Assembly: GCA_944380305.1 (NCBI GenBank)
Contig: CALWHF010000001.1
Span: 201,600 to 265,599 of the forward strand
DNA: 64,000 bases
Reading direction: 5' to 3'
From: an uncultured Christensenellaceae bacterium
GTDB lineage: Bacteria > Bacillota > Clostridia > Christensenellales > UBA3700
In this document: piece after piece, positions 35,562 through 44,073 of the stretch
How positions within the stretch are numbered: position 1 is the first letter of the stretch
Layout: each line of letters opens with the position of its first letter
Notes under the pieces: model-generated
Told to the model about the DNA's origin: nothing
The model's database searches: none
The model's input: the letters and a program-made list of their open reading frames with translations, nothing else
Translations under genes and position numbers: made by a program

Positions 35562-36842
35562 TTATTGTAACACAACGGCTTTGCCGTTTACAAGTCCAAA
35601 AGTACAACCGACATTTTTTGTCAGTACCGCGACGTCGTCTGCGGTAAACACTTCGCCGCGCCCGATGAACGGAGTGCCCGGGGGATAGAACCCTATCTCG
35701 TTAAGGCACACTCTTCCCGCCGCTTTGTCGAGCGGGACGAACTCCGCCTTACCGAAAGCGTTTCTCTTCTCTCTTTCGGGAAGAACGGGTTTCTCGTATT
35801 TGCGAGAAGGCACGAACCCTTGCAGCACGCGATGCAGAAGTCCGAGCTTGTCTGCGTTGAACGGATTGACGATGAATATCAGCCTGTCTCCGATCGCCGC
35901 CTCGGCGTATATGCCTTTGCCGACGAGATATTCAGATGCCTCCGCCGCGTCGTAACCCTCGAAACGCAGTACGAGGCGCGAAAAGTCGTCCGACTTCTCG
36001 ACCGTATAAGCCACCCCTTGCGCGTTCTGCCAGAATTCCTCAATGCGGGCTTTTATATCCGCATAGAACTTCTCTCCGTCGCGTTGCCACAGAGCGCGGC
36101 AATAATCGGTGCTCGCCATAACGAGATATGACGGCGAAGTGGTGTGCCAGAGCTGTCTCGCACAGACCGCCTCGTCGTACATCGAATCGTCCTTCAGGTT
36201 GAGCAGCGCGCCGCCCGTATACGACGCCATCGTCTTGTGCGTACTGCAAAACGATACGTCGGCTTTGCCCGAGAGCGCGTCGGGAAGAAGACCGCTGTAA
36301 CAAAAATGCGCGCCGTGAGCGGAATCCGCCACGGTCAGTATCCCCTTTTTCGCGCACTCCGAGACAAGCTCCGCGTCGTCCGCGACGTTGCCGAAATAAT
36401 CGGGCGAAGTATAAAAAACTGCGGACACGTTTCCGTTTTTTCGGGTATATCGCAGAAATTCTCCTGCCGAACCGAAACACAGCGGAGCGATCCCGAGAAG
36501 AGCGCAGCCGCCGTAAAAACTCCTGTGCATATCCCCTATGCACGCGACCTCCTCTCTCGCTTTCGCGAGCGACAGCGCGATGTGCATACAGACCGTGCTG
36601 CCCTCTGTCACGAAAAGCGTGCGCGCGACTCCCTGCGCCTCGGCAGCTTTTCTCTCCGCCTCGAGTATTACGCCCGACGGACACGCTAGGTTGTCCAGCC
36701 CCTCGACCTCGGTGAAGTCGAAAGGAGCGGACGCGAACAGCGGTCCTTCCGCCGCTCCCGCATGGGAAGGCATACAGAACCGCGCCTCTGCCGAGGCTGC
36801 CCGTTTTACCGCGTTGTAAAGAGGTGCGTCGAGTTTATCCAT
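35562..36842 (-). CDS. Orn/Lys/Arg decarboxylase family PLP protein (YaaO-like)
   Basis: A 426-residue protein, shorter than Bacillus YaaO (about 480). The N-terminal APLYNAVKRAASAEARFCMPSH resembles the start of the family, and FCSTHKTMASYTGGALL contains the PLP lysine. The C-terminal ENAAGRI-like signature (DKAAGRVCLNEIGFYPPGTP) is the family's third block. The location before tmk matches Bacillus. The ATG directly abuts a GAAGGA sequence (no spacing) and sits 7 bases from the T run of the lysS terminator, an odd start. The substrate cannot be told from sequence. Confidence 0.82.
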   Translation of the reverse strand: MDKLDAPLYNAVKRAASAEARFCMPSHAGAAEGPLFASAPFDFTEVEGLDNLACPSGVILEAERKAAEAQGVARTLFVTEGSTVCMHIALSLAKAREEVACIGDMHRSFYGGCALLGIAPLCFGSAGEFLRYTRKNGNVSAVFYTSPDYFGNVADDAELVSECAKKGILTVADSAHGAHFCYSGLLPDALSGKADVSFCSTHKTMASYTGGALLNLKDDSMYDEAVCARQLWHTTSPSYLVMASTDYCRALWQRDGEKFYADIKARIEEFWQNAQGVAYTVEKSDDFSRLVLRFEGYDAAEASEYLVGKGIYAEAAIGDRLIFIVNPFNADKLGLLHRVLQGFVPSRKYEKPVLPEREKRNAFGKAEFVPLDKAAGRVCLNEIGFYPPGTPFIGRGEVFTADDVAVLTKNVGCTFGLVNGKAVVLQ

Positions 36843-36848
36843 TCCTTC

Positions 36849-36871
36849 AAAAAAAGCAGTCTTGCGACTGC
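36849..36871 (-). terminator. Terminator or attenuator between lysS and the decarboxylase gene
   Basis: Minus strand: GCAGTC pairs with GACTGC around TTGC-complement (GCAA), flanked by AAA and seven T residues, so the stem can extend with A-U pairs. It starts 9 bases past the lysS stop and its T run ends 6 bases before the next ATG. Transcripts reaching the decarboxylase must read through it. Confidence 0.8.
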
Positions 36872-36880
36872 TTTCTCCTT

Positions 36881-38365
36881 TTATTGCTGTTTTTCGATAG
36901 GTTTCATCGTCGGGAACAACAGCACGTCGCGTATGCTCGCCGCATCGGTGAACAGCATCACCATGCGGTCGATGCCTATGCCGAGTCCGCCGGTCGGGGG
37001 CATGCCGTACATCAGCGCGTTGACGTAGTCGTCGTCCATCATCTGCGCTTCGTCGTCGCCCTTTTCTCTCTGTTTGACCTGAGCCATGAATCTCTCTCTC
37101 TGGTCTATCGGGTCGTTCAGCTCGCTGAACGCGTTGCCGAATTCTTTTGCCGTGATGAAGAACTCGAATCTCTCGGTCATTCTCTTGTCGGTCGGCTTTC
37201 TCTTCGCGAGCGGCGAAACGTCCACGGGATAGTCGTAGACGAACGTCGGCTGCACGAGCTTTTCTTCGACTTTCTGATCGAAACACTCGTAGAGCAGCTT
37301 GCCCCAGCTTATATCGTCGTCGAACTCGACGCCGGCTTTCTTCGCCTGCGCCTTGAGCTCGTTCATATCCTCGGTCGAGTCGAAATCTATGCCGACGTAC
37401 TTTCTGACCGCCTCGATCATCGTCAGTCTTTCCCACGGCGACCCGAGATTTATCTCGGTGCCCTGGTAGGTTATCTTTCTCGAACCGATAACGGTATCTG
37501 CGATATGCCCGAATATCCTCTCGGTCAGATCCATCATTCCGCGGAAGTCGGTGTACGCCTGGTACATCTCTATCATCGTGAACTCGGGGTTGTGACGGGT
37601 GTCCATGCCTTCGTTGCGGAAGTTTCTTCCAAGCTCGTAGACCTTCTCGAAACCACCCACGATAAGTCTCTTCAGATAGAGCTCGGGGGCGATACGCATA
37701 TACATATCGATGTCGAGAGTGTTGTGGTGCGTGATGAACGGACGCGCCGACGCACCGCCCGCTATCGTATTGAGTATGGGCGTCTCGACCTCGATGAAGC
37801 CCTGAGCGTCGAGGAACGCGCGAACCGCGCTGATTATACGGCTTCTCGTGACGAAAGTCTTTTTGACTTCGGGATTAGCGATCAGGTCGACGTATCTCTG
37901 ACGGTACCTGAGATCGGTATCCTTGAGACCGTGATACTTCTCGGGAAGAGGCAGCAGCGATTTGCTGAGCAGCTCTACGCTGTGGCAATGCACCGAGATC
38001 TCTCCCATTTTAGTAGTAAACACGATTCCTTTTACGCCGATGATGTCGCCGATGTCCGTCTTCTTGAACGCGGCGTAGTTCTCTTCGCCGAGATCGTCGC
38101 GGCTGACGTACAGCTGAATGCTGCCCGTGCAGTCGAGAAGATGCGCGAAACTCGCTTTGCCCATGATCCTCTTGGAGACCATTCTGCCCGCGACGGAGAC
38201 CTCTTTGCCTTCGTAGGAGGCATACTCGTCCTTTATCGTCTGAGCGTACGCGTCTTTGTCGTATCTGACGACCTCGTAGGGATTGCGTCCCTCTTCGATC
38301 AGCTTGTCGAGCTTGTCGCGTCTGACCTGTATGACTTCGGCTGTATTCTGTTCTCTTTCTTCCAT
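36881..38365 (-). CDS. lysS: Lysyl-tRNA synthetase, class II
   Basis: Charges tRNA-Lys. It has 494 residues. The N-terminal OB-fold anticodon domain includes [20 protein letters not shown]; class II motif 2 is [19 protein letters not shown] and motif 3 is [15 protein letters not shown]. It follows greA by 10 bases with an AAGGA site. The greA-lysS order is common in Bacillota. No T-box leader is seen. Confidence 0.97.
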   Translation of the reverse strand: MEEREQNTAEVIQVRRDKLDKLIEEGRNPYEVVRYDKDAYAQTIKDEYASYEGKEVSVAGRMVSKRIMGKASFAHLLDCTGSIQLYVSRDDLGEENYAAFKKTDIGDIIGVKGIVFTTKMGEISVHCHSVELLSKSLLPLPEKYHGLKDTDLRYRQRYVDLIANPEVKKTFVTRSRIISAVRAFLDAQGFIEVETPILNTIAGGASARPFITHHNTLDIDMYMRIAPELYLKRLIVGGFEKVYELGRNFRNEGMDTRHNPEFTMIEMYQAYTDFRGMMDLTERIFGHIADTVIGSRKITYQGTEINLGSPWERLTMIEAVRKYVGIDFDSTEDMNELKAQAKKAGVEFDDDISWGKLLYECFDQKVEEKLVQPTFVYDYPVDVSPLAKRKPTDKRMTERFEFFITAKEFGNAFSELNDPIDQRERFMAQVKQREKGDDEAQMMDDDYVNALMYGMPPTGGLGIGIDRMVMLFTDAASIRDVLLFPTMKPIEKQQ

Positions 38366-38375
38366 AAATTCCTTT

Positions 38376-38846
38376 TTACTTGACGTTGACGATTTTTACT
38401 TCGTAACTGTCCCCCTCGTTGTCCTTGACCGAAACGGTCTCGCCCTTCTTTCTGCCGAGGATAGCGACCGCGAGCGGGCTCTCGTTGCTGATAAGACCCT
38501 CGCTGATGTTCGCCTCGGTGGAGCCGACGATGCGGTAGACGAGATTCTCGTTCATGTCGATGTCGTGAAGAGTGACCGTGCTGCCGATGATGACCTTCGA
38601 ACTCTTGGAGTTCTCCTCGATGACCACGGCGTTGTCTATCTGCGCCTGAAGGACACGAATCTCCGCCTCGATGATACCCTGCTCCTCTTTAGCCGCGTCG
38701 TACTCGGCGTTTTCGGACAAGTCGCCGTATTCGCGAGCCTGCTTGATCCTCTCGGATGCCTCGGGTCTTCTTACGTTGATGAGATAGTCGAGTTTTTCCT
38801 GAAGTTCGGCAAGCCCTTCGGCCGTGACGTAAAATTCTTTTGCCAT
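38376..38846 (-). CDS. greA: Transcription elongation factor GreA
   Basis: Rescues backtracked RNA polymerase by stimulating transcript cleavage. It has 156 residues. The N-terminal coiled coil carries the acidic tip in [19 protein letters not shown], and the C-terminal FKBP-like domain has [15 protein letters not shown]. It lies 31 bases after rex. Confidence 0.95.
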   Translation of the reverse strand: MAKEFYVTAEGLAELQEKLDYLINVRRPEASERIKQAREYGDLSENAEYDAAKEEQGIIEAEIRVLQAQIDNAVVIEENSKSSKVIIGSTVTLHDIDMNENLVYRIVGSTEANISEGLISNESPLAVAILGRKKGETVSVKDNEGDSYEVKIVNVK

Positions 38847-38877
38847 TATAATTTCCTCCTCGTATAGAGAGTTGTTC

Positions 38878-39501
38878 TCATTGTTTGTTTTTCATCCTGT
38901 AACTCAGGACGTAAAGGCTTTCGCTCATAGCGATGTTCTCGACCGAGACGTCCTCGGGAAGATCGAGATCTATCGGAGCGAAATTCCAGATGCTCTTGAC
39001 GCCGAGCGCGACCAGCCTGTCGGCTATGTCTGCGGCAACGCCCTTCTGCGTCGCTATTACGGCAATGTCGCAACCGTTCTTCTTGACGTAGTCGGAAAGC
39101 ATCTCCATGCTGTAAACGGGTATGCCTCCCACCGACTTTTCTCTGACGTCGATGTCGAAAAGAGCGCGCACGTTGAAACCCTCGCCCGCAAAATTCTTAT
39201 ATCCAGCGAGAGCTCTGCCTATGTTGCCCGCGCCGATTATTATCATGTCGTACTTTCTGTCGAGACCGAGAATTTCGGCAAGATTTTTTTTGAGATTGGC
39301 GACGTCGTAACCGTAACCGTGCTGACCGAACCCGCCGAAATTGCAGAAATCCTGTCTCACCTGAGACGCAGTGACCCCGAGGAGCTGCGCAAGCCTGCCC
39401 GACGATACCTTGGTCACTCCTTCCTGTTCAAGATGCTCGAGATAGCGGTAATAGCGCGGCAAACGCTTGACGACCGCTTCGGAAATCGCTTTATTGCCCA
39501 T
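38878..39501 (-). CDS. rex: Redox-sensing transcriptional repressor Rex
   Basis: Binds DNA when NADH is low and represses fermentative and NADH-consuming pathways. It has 207 residues. The winged-helix domain (VVKRLPRYYRYLEHL to VRQDFCNFGGFGQHGYGYD) is followed by a Rossmann domain with IIIGAGNIGRALAGY, and a C-terminal swap helix. It leads the unit with greA, lysS, the decarboxylase, tmk, holB and ricT, behind a near-consensus promoter. Confidence 0.96.
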   Translation of the reverse strand: MGNKAISEAVVKRLPRYYRYLEHLEQEGVTKVSSGRLAQLLGVTASQVRQDFCNFGGFGQHGYGYDVANLKKNLAEILGLDRKYDMIIIGAGNIGRALAGYKNFAGEGFNVRALFDIDVREKSVGGIPVYSMEMLSDYVKKNGCDIAVIATQKGVAADIADRLVALGVKSIWNFAPIDLDLPEDVSVENIAMSESLYVLSYRMKNKQ

Positions 39502-39528
39502 AATTACGCCTCCCTGCCTGGACTACGC

Positions 39529-39544
39529 TTATACTAGAGTATAA
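39529..39544. promoter_or_regulatory. Palindromic site just after the rex start site
   Basis: TTATACT-AG-AGTATAA, a perfect 7+7 inverted repeat with a 2-base centre. It covers about +3 to +18 of the rex transcript, a classic operator position. It does not match the usual Rex operator (TTGTTAA-N4-TTAACAA), so the binding factor is unknown. A short mRNA hairpin is the alternative. Confidence 0.45.
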
Positions 39545-39553
39545 ACATTCTAT

Positions 39554-39582
39554 ATTTTATATAACAAACCGCCGAATGTCAA
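39554..39582 (-). promoter_or_regulatory. Promoter of the rex operon
   Basis: Minus strand: perfect -35 TTGACA (39577-39582), 17-bp spacer, -10 TAAAAT (39554-39559). It is back to back with the divergent promoter at 39605-39633; the two -35 boxes are 22 bases apart. Confidence 0.85.
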
Positions 39583-39604
39583 TTATTTTTCCAAAATAAT
39601 GTGT

Positions 39605-39633
39605 TTGACAAAGCGGCGCGGGTTTTGTATGAT
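39605..39633 (+). promoter_or_regulatory. Promoter of the leaderless small gene
   Basis: Perfect -35 TTGACA (39605-39610), 17-bp spacer, -10 TATGAT (39628-39633). The predicted start (about 39640) is only about 3 bases from the ATG at 39643. Confidence 0.8.
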
Positions 39634-39642
39634 TATTACGAT

Positions 39643-39900
39643 ATGAAGATATGGGCAAAGACGGTATCTGGCGACAAGATAAAACGCGAGATACTTTACG
39701 AAAACGGTCTGCCGATGCGTTACGACAACTACCGTCTGTGGGTGGAGGAGATATGCAGGACGCTGGATCTTTCCACGCCCGTCATACTGCCTGCACATTA
39801 CAAAAATTTCGCGATATTCCACAACACGCGTTTCAAGCCCGACGACTTTCTCGACGATCTGGGCGCGGACGCGCTGGTCATAGAAGATTGCAGAGAATAA
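39643..39900 (+). CDS. Conserved-looking 85-residue protein, probably leaderless
   Basis: A small protein (MKIWAKTVSGDKIKREILYE onward) with mixed alpha/beta character, no signal and no Cys motif beyond C73-type singles. Its ending VIEDCRE is acidic. The frame is open upstream to a GTG at 39601, but that stretch holds the -35 and -10 boxes, so the ATG at 39643 is the better start. There is no Shine-Dalgarno site. A strong terminator follows at once. I do not recognise a characterised family. Confidence 0.7.
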   Translation: MKIWAKTVSGDKIKREILYENGLPMRYDNYRLWVEEICRTLDLSTPVILPAHYKNFAIFHNTRFKPDDFLDDLGADALVIEDCRE

Positions 39901-39926
39901 GCTGCCCGCGGTCGGGCGGCTTTTTT
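39901..39926 (+). terminator. Terminator of the small leaderless gene
   Basis: GCTGCCCG pairs with CGGGCGGC (one G-U) around CGGT, then six T residues. It begins right after the stop codon. Confidence 0.88.
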
Positions 39927-39946
39927 ATCACGTCGCGTTCATGCGG

Positions 39947-40372
39947 TTATACCGAGTAAAAATACTTCGCCGTCAGAGCCCTTGCCTGCTCATAATCGGC
40001 AAAGACGTAAAATCCTTCTTTCGCCCCGCCTTTTATCCCCTCGTTGACCATCTCCTGCCCGAGGTAATAACGGACGTATCCGCTCTTGCCCGAAAGATAT
40101 ATCCTCAGGCAATAATCGTATCTGTTGTCAGGCCATGCGTCATCGTCTTTCGCAACGGCAAGCTTTGCCGTTTCGTCCATAAATTCAGCAAGCAACCCGC
40201 CTTGCAGAACTTTGATCGCTCCGCCCGAATTGACTATTTCTATCTTTTCCACGTCTGCGGTATCTATACCGCATATTTTCCACAGTCCGTCGCTCGAAGA
40301 ACAAGCCGCCAGCGTCGCCGCAAGACAGACGACGATAATCGTCGCGACAACGATAAACCTCTTTCTTTTCAT
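39947..40372 (-). CDS. Lipoprotein of unknown function in an ABC-2 exporter operon
   Basis: I chose the ATG giving 141 residues (MKRKRFIVVATIIVVCLAAT), which overlaps the permease stop by 4 bases. The signal peptide ends in a lipobox (TLAACSSS), so the mature protein should be lipid-anchored outside. The mature part is about 115 residues with a plausible alpha/beta fold (YDYCLRIYLSGKSGYVRYYL). I know no family. It is last in the operon, so it may assist or be protected by the exporter. Confidence 0.72.
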   Translation of the reverse strand: MKRKRFIVVATIIVVCLAATLAACSSSDGLWKICGIDTADVEKIEIVNSGGAIKVLQGGLLAEFMDETAKLAVAKDDDAWPDNRYDYCLRIYLSGKSGYVRYYLGQEMVNEGIKGGAKEGFYVFADYEQARALTAKYFYSV

Positions 40373-41400
40373 TTGAGATCCCTCTTTTCGAACATAAGAT
40401 AATTGGTCGTCGTCATAGCCGCCGTCCATACCAGGGTCACGGCTATCATCGAGTATATGCTCATGCCTCTTATCGGTGCTCCCGCGGGAGTCAGCGCGCT
40501 CGCCCAGCTCAGATTGGTGAACAGCCCGACGAAAGGCAAACCCGTGTTATAGAGGAGCATTGCGACCGAACCTGCGAACAGATACAGCACAAGAGGTATC
40601 GCCAAAGCACCCGTCTTTGTCACGAAAGTGCCGACGAACAACGTAAACTGCACGACCACTTCCACAGTTACCGCATATATGGCAAGCAAAAGCAAAATTG
40701 CCGCATACGGGTTGATTATCGTTACATTCTGGTATGCATCGACAAGAACCACTCTGCTCGTGGAAGCATCGAAGAACGTCGCACCCACGACCATGAAAAT
40801 CACGGTCAGCGCAAGCCCCGTTGCCATGCTCGACACGAAAACCGCCGTATGTTTCGCCGTCAGCAACGTAGAGCGTTTTATCGGACGCGTAAGCTGCATT
40901 CTCATCGTGCCGTCCTCTCTTTCGCCCGCAAACGTCTTTGCCGCAAGCACGATCGACATGATCGTCACGAACGCGAATACGAGCTGCGTCATCGTAGTGA
41001 CGTAATCGGAAGAGCTCATCCTCAGCATCGTGTTCGTCCCGAGCGTCGTCAGCTTGTCGGGGTCTATACCGTGCTCGTCGCAATAGGTATATATCGCAAT
41101 CATGTTCTTCAGCTGAGTCTCCGTAGTATCCGACAGCTTTTGTTCCGTCGCACCGCTCTCGACCGCTTTTCTGTACTCCTCGAGCTGTAATTCATAATAC
41201 CGCGCCATCTCGGCGGCAGTCGCTCCTGCCCCTCCTTCGACCACGCTATCGTCCATACCCTCAAGCAGATCGTCGATAGACTTGAAAGACGCCGTAACGA
41301 TAAGACACAGCATGAGGATAACTATCGCGAAGATCCAGAATCCTTTGGAGGAAAAGACCTTTTTGCATTCAAGAGAAAACACCGTTAAAAATCCTTTCAT
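40369..41400 (-). CDS. ABC-2 type transporter permease
   Basis: A 343-residue membrane protein. The first segment is at about 20-40 (GFWIFAIVILMLCLIVTA); a large extracellular loop (about 42-135) precedes five more segments. The AGEREDGTMRMQLTRPIKRSTLLTAK stretch, split here as AGEREDGTMRMQ and TRPIKRSTLLTAK, is the typical ABC-2 coupling region. It overlaps the ATPase gene by 4 bases. Such exporters move drugs, peptides or lipids; the substrate is unknown. Confidence 0.85.
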   Translation of the reverse strand: MKGFLTVFSLECKKVFSSKGFWIFAIVILMLCLIVTASFKSIDDLLEGMDDSVVEGGAGATAAEMARYYELQLEEYRKAVESGATEQKLSDTTETQLKNMIAIYTYCDEHGIDPDKLTTLGTNTMLRMSSSDYVTTMTQLVFAFVTIMSIVLAAKTFAGEREDGTMRMQLTRPIKRSTLLTAKHTAVFVSSMATGLALTVIFMVVGATFFDASTSRVVLVDAYQNVTIINPYAAILLLLAIYAVTVEVVVQFTLFVGTFVTKTGALAIPLVLYLFAGSVAMLLYNTGLPFVGLFTNLSWASALTPAGAPIRGMSIYSMIAVTLVWTAAMTTTNYLMFEKRDLK

Positions 41401-42437
41401 CTCGTCAGCTCCTTATACATCTCTTCAAGCGTACGCGTCTTGACGCTGAAACTTACGACGGAAATGCCGTTTTCGATCAGTGTCTTGTTTATCTCCGCCG
41501 TATTGCCGCCCTTGACTTCGACGTAAAGAGCGGTCCCCTGCACTTTTGTGCGGTAGCCGTATTTCTCTCCGATGAGCGCAGCGGCGCGATTTGGTTCGTC
41601 GCATACGACACAAAGCACCGACACGTCGCCCAGCCCGTGTTCTATTTCAGCACGCGTCTTGACGGCGACCAGTCTGCCGCTAGCGAGAAACGCCACCCTG
41701 TCGCACAGCGTCTGCATCTCTCCGAGTATATGCGAAGAGAAAAGCACCGTCGTGCCGTAACAGTCTCTCAACTGCCTTATCAGATCTCTCACCTGCGCTA
41801 TTCCGTCGGGATCGAGACCGTTGATAGGCTCGTCGAGCACGAGAAAATCGGGATTGTGCATTATCGCCTGCGCGAGTCCCAGTCTCTGACGCATACCCAT
41901 CGAATATGTGCCCACCCTCGACTTGATCCTTGAGGACAGACCCACGAGTTCAACTATGTCTTTTATTCTCTGATCGGGCAGTCCTCCCTGAAGGTCGGCA
42001 AGATACTTAAGATTCCACCAGCCGCTCTTCTTGTTGAAGAATACGGGCGTTTCTATCTGCGCTCCCACTCTCTTCATAAATTCGTGCTTGTCGCGCCTGA
42101 AGTCCAGCCCGTCAAGAGTGACTGTGCCCGAATCGGGTATCACGAGTCCCGTAATGACCTTGATCAGCGTTGACTTGCCCGCGCCGTTAGGTCCGAGGAT
42201 ACCGAATATCTCGCCTTTGCCTACCTCAAGAGACACTTTGTCGAGCGCGACGATCCCGCCCGCTGCCTTTTTATTCAGAGCCGCAAGCGGTTTTTTGAAC
42301 GTCTTGGACACTCCGTCGATCGTCAGATACAGCGTCGTCGGCGCGACGGATCCGCAAGTCTCCTTCTGCCCCGAATTGCCCGCAACGACTTCGAAAACGT
42401 CATCCGAAAATCCGTTTTTTTCGTTGAATTCCTGCAT
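41397..42437 (-). CDS. ABC transporter ATP-binding protein (ABC-2 exporter)
   Basis: A 346-residue ATPase. Walker A is GPNGAGKST (about 83-91), the signature is YSMGMRQRLGLAQA, and Walker B is FLVLDEPINGLDPDG, with Ile in place of the usual Met/Thr. The N terminus has about 35 extra residues before the ABC domain. The C-terminal ~80 residues form the extra domain seen in bacteriocin and drug exporter ATPases. It is first in the operon. Confidence 0.9.
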   Translation of the reverse strand: MQEFNEKNGFSDDVFEVVAGNSGQKETCGSVAPTTLYLTIDGVSKTFKKPLAALNKKAAGGIVALDKVSLEVGKGEIFGILGPNGAGKSTLIKVITGLVIPDSGTVTLDGLDFRRDKHEFMKRVGAQIETPVFFNKKSGWWNLKYLADLQGGLPDQRIKDIVELVGLSSRIKSRVGTYSMGMRQRLGLAQAIMHNPDFLVLDEPINGLDPDGIAQVRDLIRQLRDCYGTTVLFSSHILGEMQTLCDRVAFLASGRLVAVKTRAEIEHGLGDVSVLCVVCDEPNRAAALIGEKYGYRTKVQGTALYVEVKGGNTAEINKTLIENGISVVSFSVKTRTLEEMYKELTR

Positions 42438-42516
42438 TGTAGATTCCTTTCTATATTTTTATTGATGCGCTCCGAAACTTATTTTATTCGGCGCGCCGTT
42501 TTTTTTGCCGCGGCAA

Positions 42517-42545
42517 TTGCAAATCGCGCGCGGATATGTTATTAT
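42517..42545 (+). promoter_or_regulatory. Promoter of the DnaD-repeat gene
   Basis: -35 TTGCAA (42517-42522), 17-bp spacer, -10 TATTAT (42540-42545) with extended TGT. The predicted start is about 42552, leaving a leader of about 69 bases. Confidence 0.65.
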
Positions 42546-42560
42546 TGTTTTTACCATATC

Positions 42561-42589
42561 AGTTTAGCATAACCGCATTCTTTTTTCAA
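42561..42589 (-). promoter_or_regulatory. Promoter of the ABC-2 exporter operon
   Basis: Minus strand: -35 TTGAAA (42584-42589), 17-bp spacer, -10 TAAACT (42561-42566) with extended TGC. The predicted start is about 42554, facing the rightward promoter just beside it. Confidence 0.65.
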
Positions 42590-42620
42590 TAGAGAATTTC
42601 AATTATGCAGGGAGGAAAAG

Positions 42621-44072
42621 ATGGGAATTTGTCGTCTGTCCGACGAAAGCATTATCAAGGGCAGCATTCTGCTCGACAATAAATTCGTCACGGATTATAT
42701 GGCAGACGCGGACGAAACTCAGCTCAAGGTCTATCTCTTCGGGCTGTATCAGTGCGTCAATCCCGTATTTGCCGACAACACCGTATCCCACTTCTGCAAC
42801 GCTCTTTCCCTGACCGAAGAACAACTGGTCGCGGCTTTCGACTACTGGAAAAACACGGGGCTTATCACCGTGCTTTCATACGATCCTCTCGAGGTGCGTT
42901 ACAACCGCGTCAGAAGTGCGGATTCTTCTTCGAAACTGTACAAACCTTCTAAATATTCCGAATTCAACGCGCAGATGCAGGAGCTCTTCCCCGATCGCGC
43001 CATAACGCAGAGCGAATATCTGAAATACTACGAATTTCTCGACGAAACCCGTCTGCCGCAGGAAGTCCTGCTGATGATCGCGGGTTACTGCGTCAATTAC
43101 AAGGGGTTCGGTGTCAGACAGCAATACGTCCTCGCGGTCGCCAGAAGCTGGTACGACAGCGGCGTACGCACCGTTGCGGATGCCGAAGAATGTATCGCGA
43201 AACAAGAGGCAAGCAACGAGGCAATGCGCATGATAGCAAAAGAGCTGGGCAAAAAGTCCGCCATAGAGATCGAAGACAAACAGCTTTACATCAAGTGGAC
43301 GCAGAGCTGGGGATTCAACCTCGACGCGATACTCTACACCGCCAAACAATGCAAAAACCGCGGCGGCATGGCTCGTCTCGATTCTCTTCTCGACGAATTC
43401 TTCACACGCAACTGCCTGACGGTAGCCGACATGAAGGCATACGTCGAAGAAAAACAGAATATGTACGACCTGGCGAAAGAGGTTACGCGCATAATCGGCG
43501 TCAGATACGAAAACCTGGATACCGTGATCAGTCACTACGTCTGCGTATGGCTTTCTCAGGGCTTTGACAGGCAGGCTATACTGCTGGTCGCGGAATATTG
43601 TTTCCAGAATTCGATACGTTCGCTCGGTGGCATGAACGCAGCGATCGGCAAATTCTACAAACAGGGCTGCGTGACAGTCGAAAGCATAAATTCGTACCTC
43701 GGCGAGCTCGTCGAGCGCGAGAGAAAGATCAAAGCCGTGCTCGAGGCGGCGGCAAGCAGCCGTATGGTCACCCAAAGCGACCGCGACGCCTACGCGCTGT
43801 GGCTCGACTGGGGGTTCGACGACGAAACGATACTCCTCTGCGCTTCGCTCGCGCAAGGCAAACCGCAGACTACGGGCTATATCACAAAACTGCTGTCCCG
43901 CTGCAAAGACGCAAAAGCGTACACCGCCGAAGACGCGAAAAAACTGCTCTCCGCCTCGGCGTCTTCGCAGGACAAACCTTCGGCGGGAGGTCAGCTCGAG
44001 CGTCGCTACACCAAAGAGGAAATGGGTTCGCTGTTCGGCGACCTGCAAAATTACGACGATATAGAGATCTGA
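42621..44072 (+). CDS. DnaD-type replication initiation protein with repeated DnaD domains
   Basis: A 483-residue protein. The N-terminal 100 residues resemble the DnaD/DnaB winged-helix region (FVTDYMADADETQLKVYLFG). About four copies of the C-terminal DnaD helical domain follow (near 120-190, 215-275, 295-355, 385-440). Each has a W- or Y-rich helix such as YIKWTQSWGFNLDAILYTAK and ends in a TVAD or TVES segment. DnaD proteins bind DNA and help load the helicase. The next gene is a helicase loader. A GGAGG site precedes the ATG. Confidence 0.85.
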   Translation: MGICRLSDESIIKGSILLDNKFVTDYMADADETQLKVYLFGLYQCVNPVFADNTVSHFCNALSLTEEQLVAAFDYWKNTGLITVLSYDPLEVRYNRVRSADSSSKLYKPSKYSEFNAQMQELFPDRAITQSEYLKYYEFLDETRLPQEVLLMIAGYCVNYKGFGVRQQYVLAVARSWYDSGVRTVADAEECIAKQEASNEAMRMIAKELGKKSAIEIEDKQLYIKWTQSWGFNLDAILYTAKQCKNRGGMARLDSLLDEFFTRNCLTVADMKAYVEEKQNMYDLAKEVTRIIGVRYENLDTVISHYVCVWLSQGFDRQAILLVAEYCFQNSIRSLGGMNAAIGKFYKQGCVTVESINSYLGELVERERKIKAVLEAAASSRMVTQSDRDAYALWLDWGFDDETILLCASLAQGKPQTTGYITKLLSRCKDAKAYTAEDAKKLLSASASSQDKPSAGGQLERRYTKEEMGSLFGDLQNYDDIEI

Positions 44073-44073
44073 T

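Noticed and set aside
39583..39822. A 79-codon minus-strand frame at the rex promoter
   Set aside because: It covers the divergent promoters and the antisense of the small plus-strand gene, with no ribosome binding site.
42876..44048. A 390-codon minus-strand frame
   Set aside because: It is opposite the DnaD-repeat gene, has no motif and no ribosome binding site.
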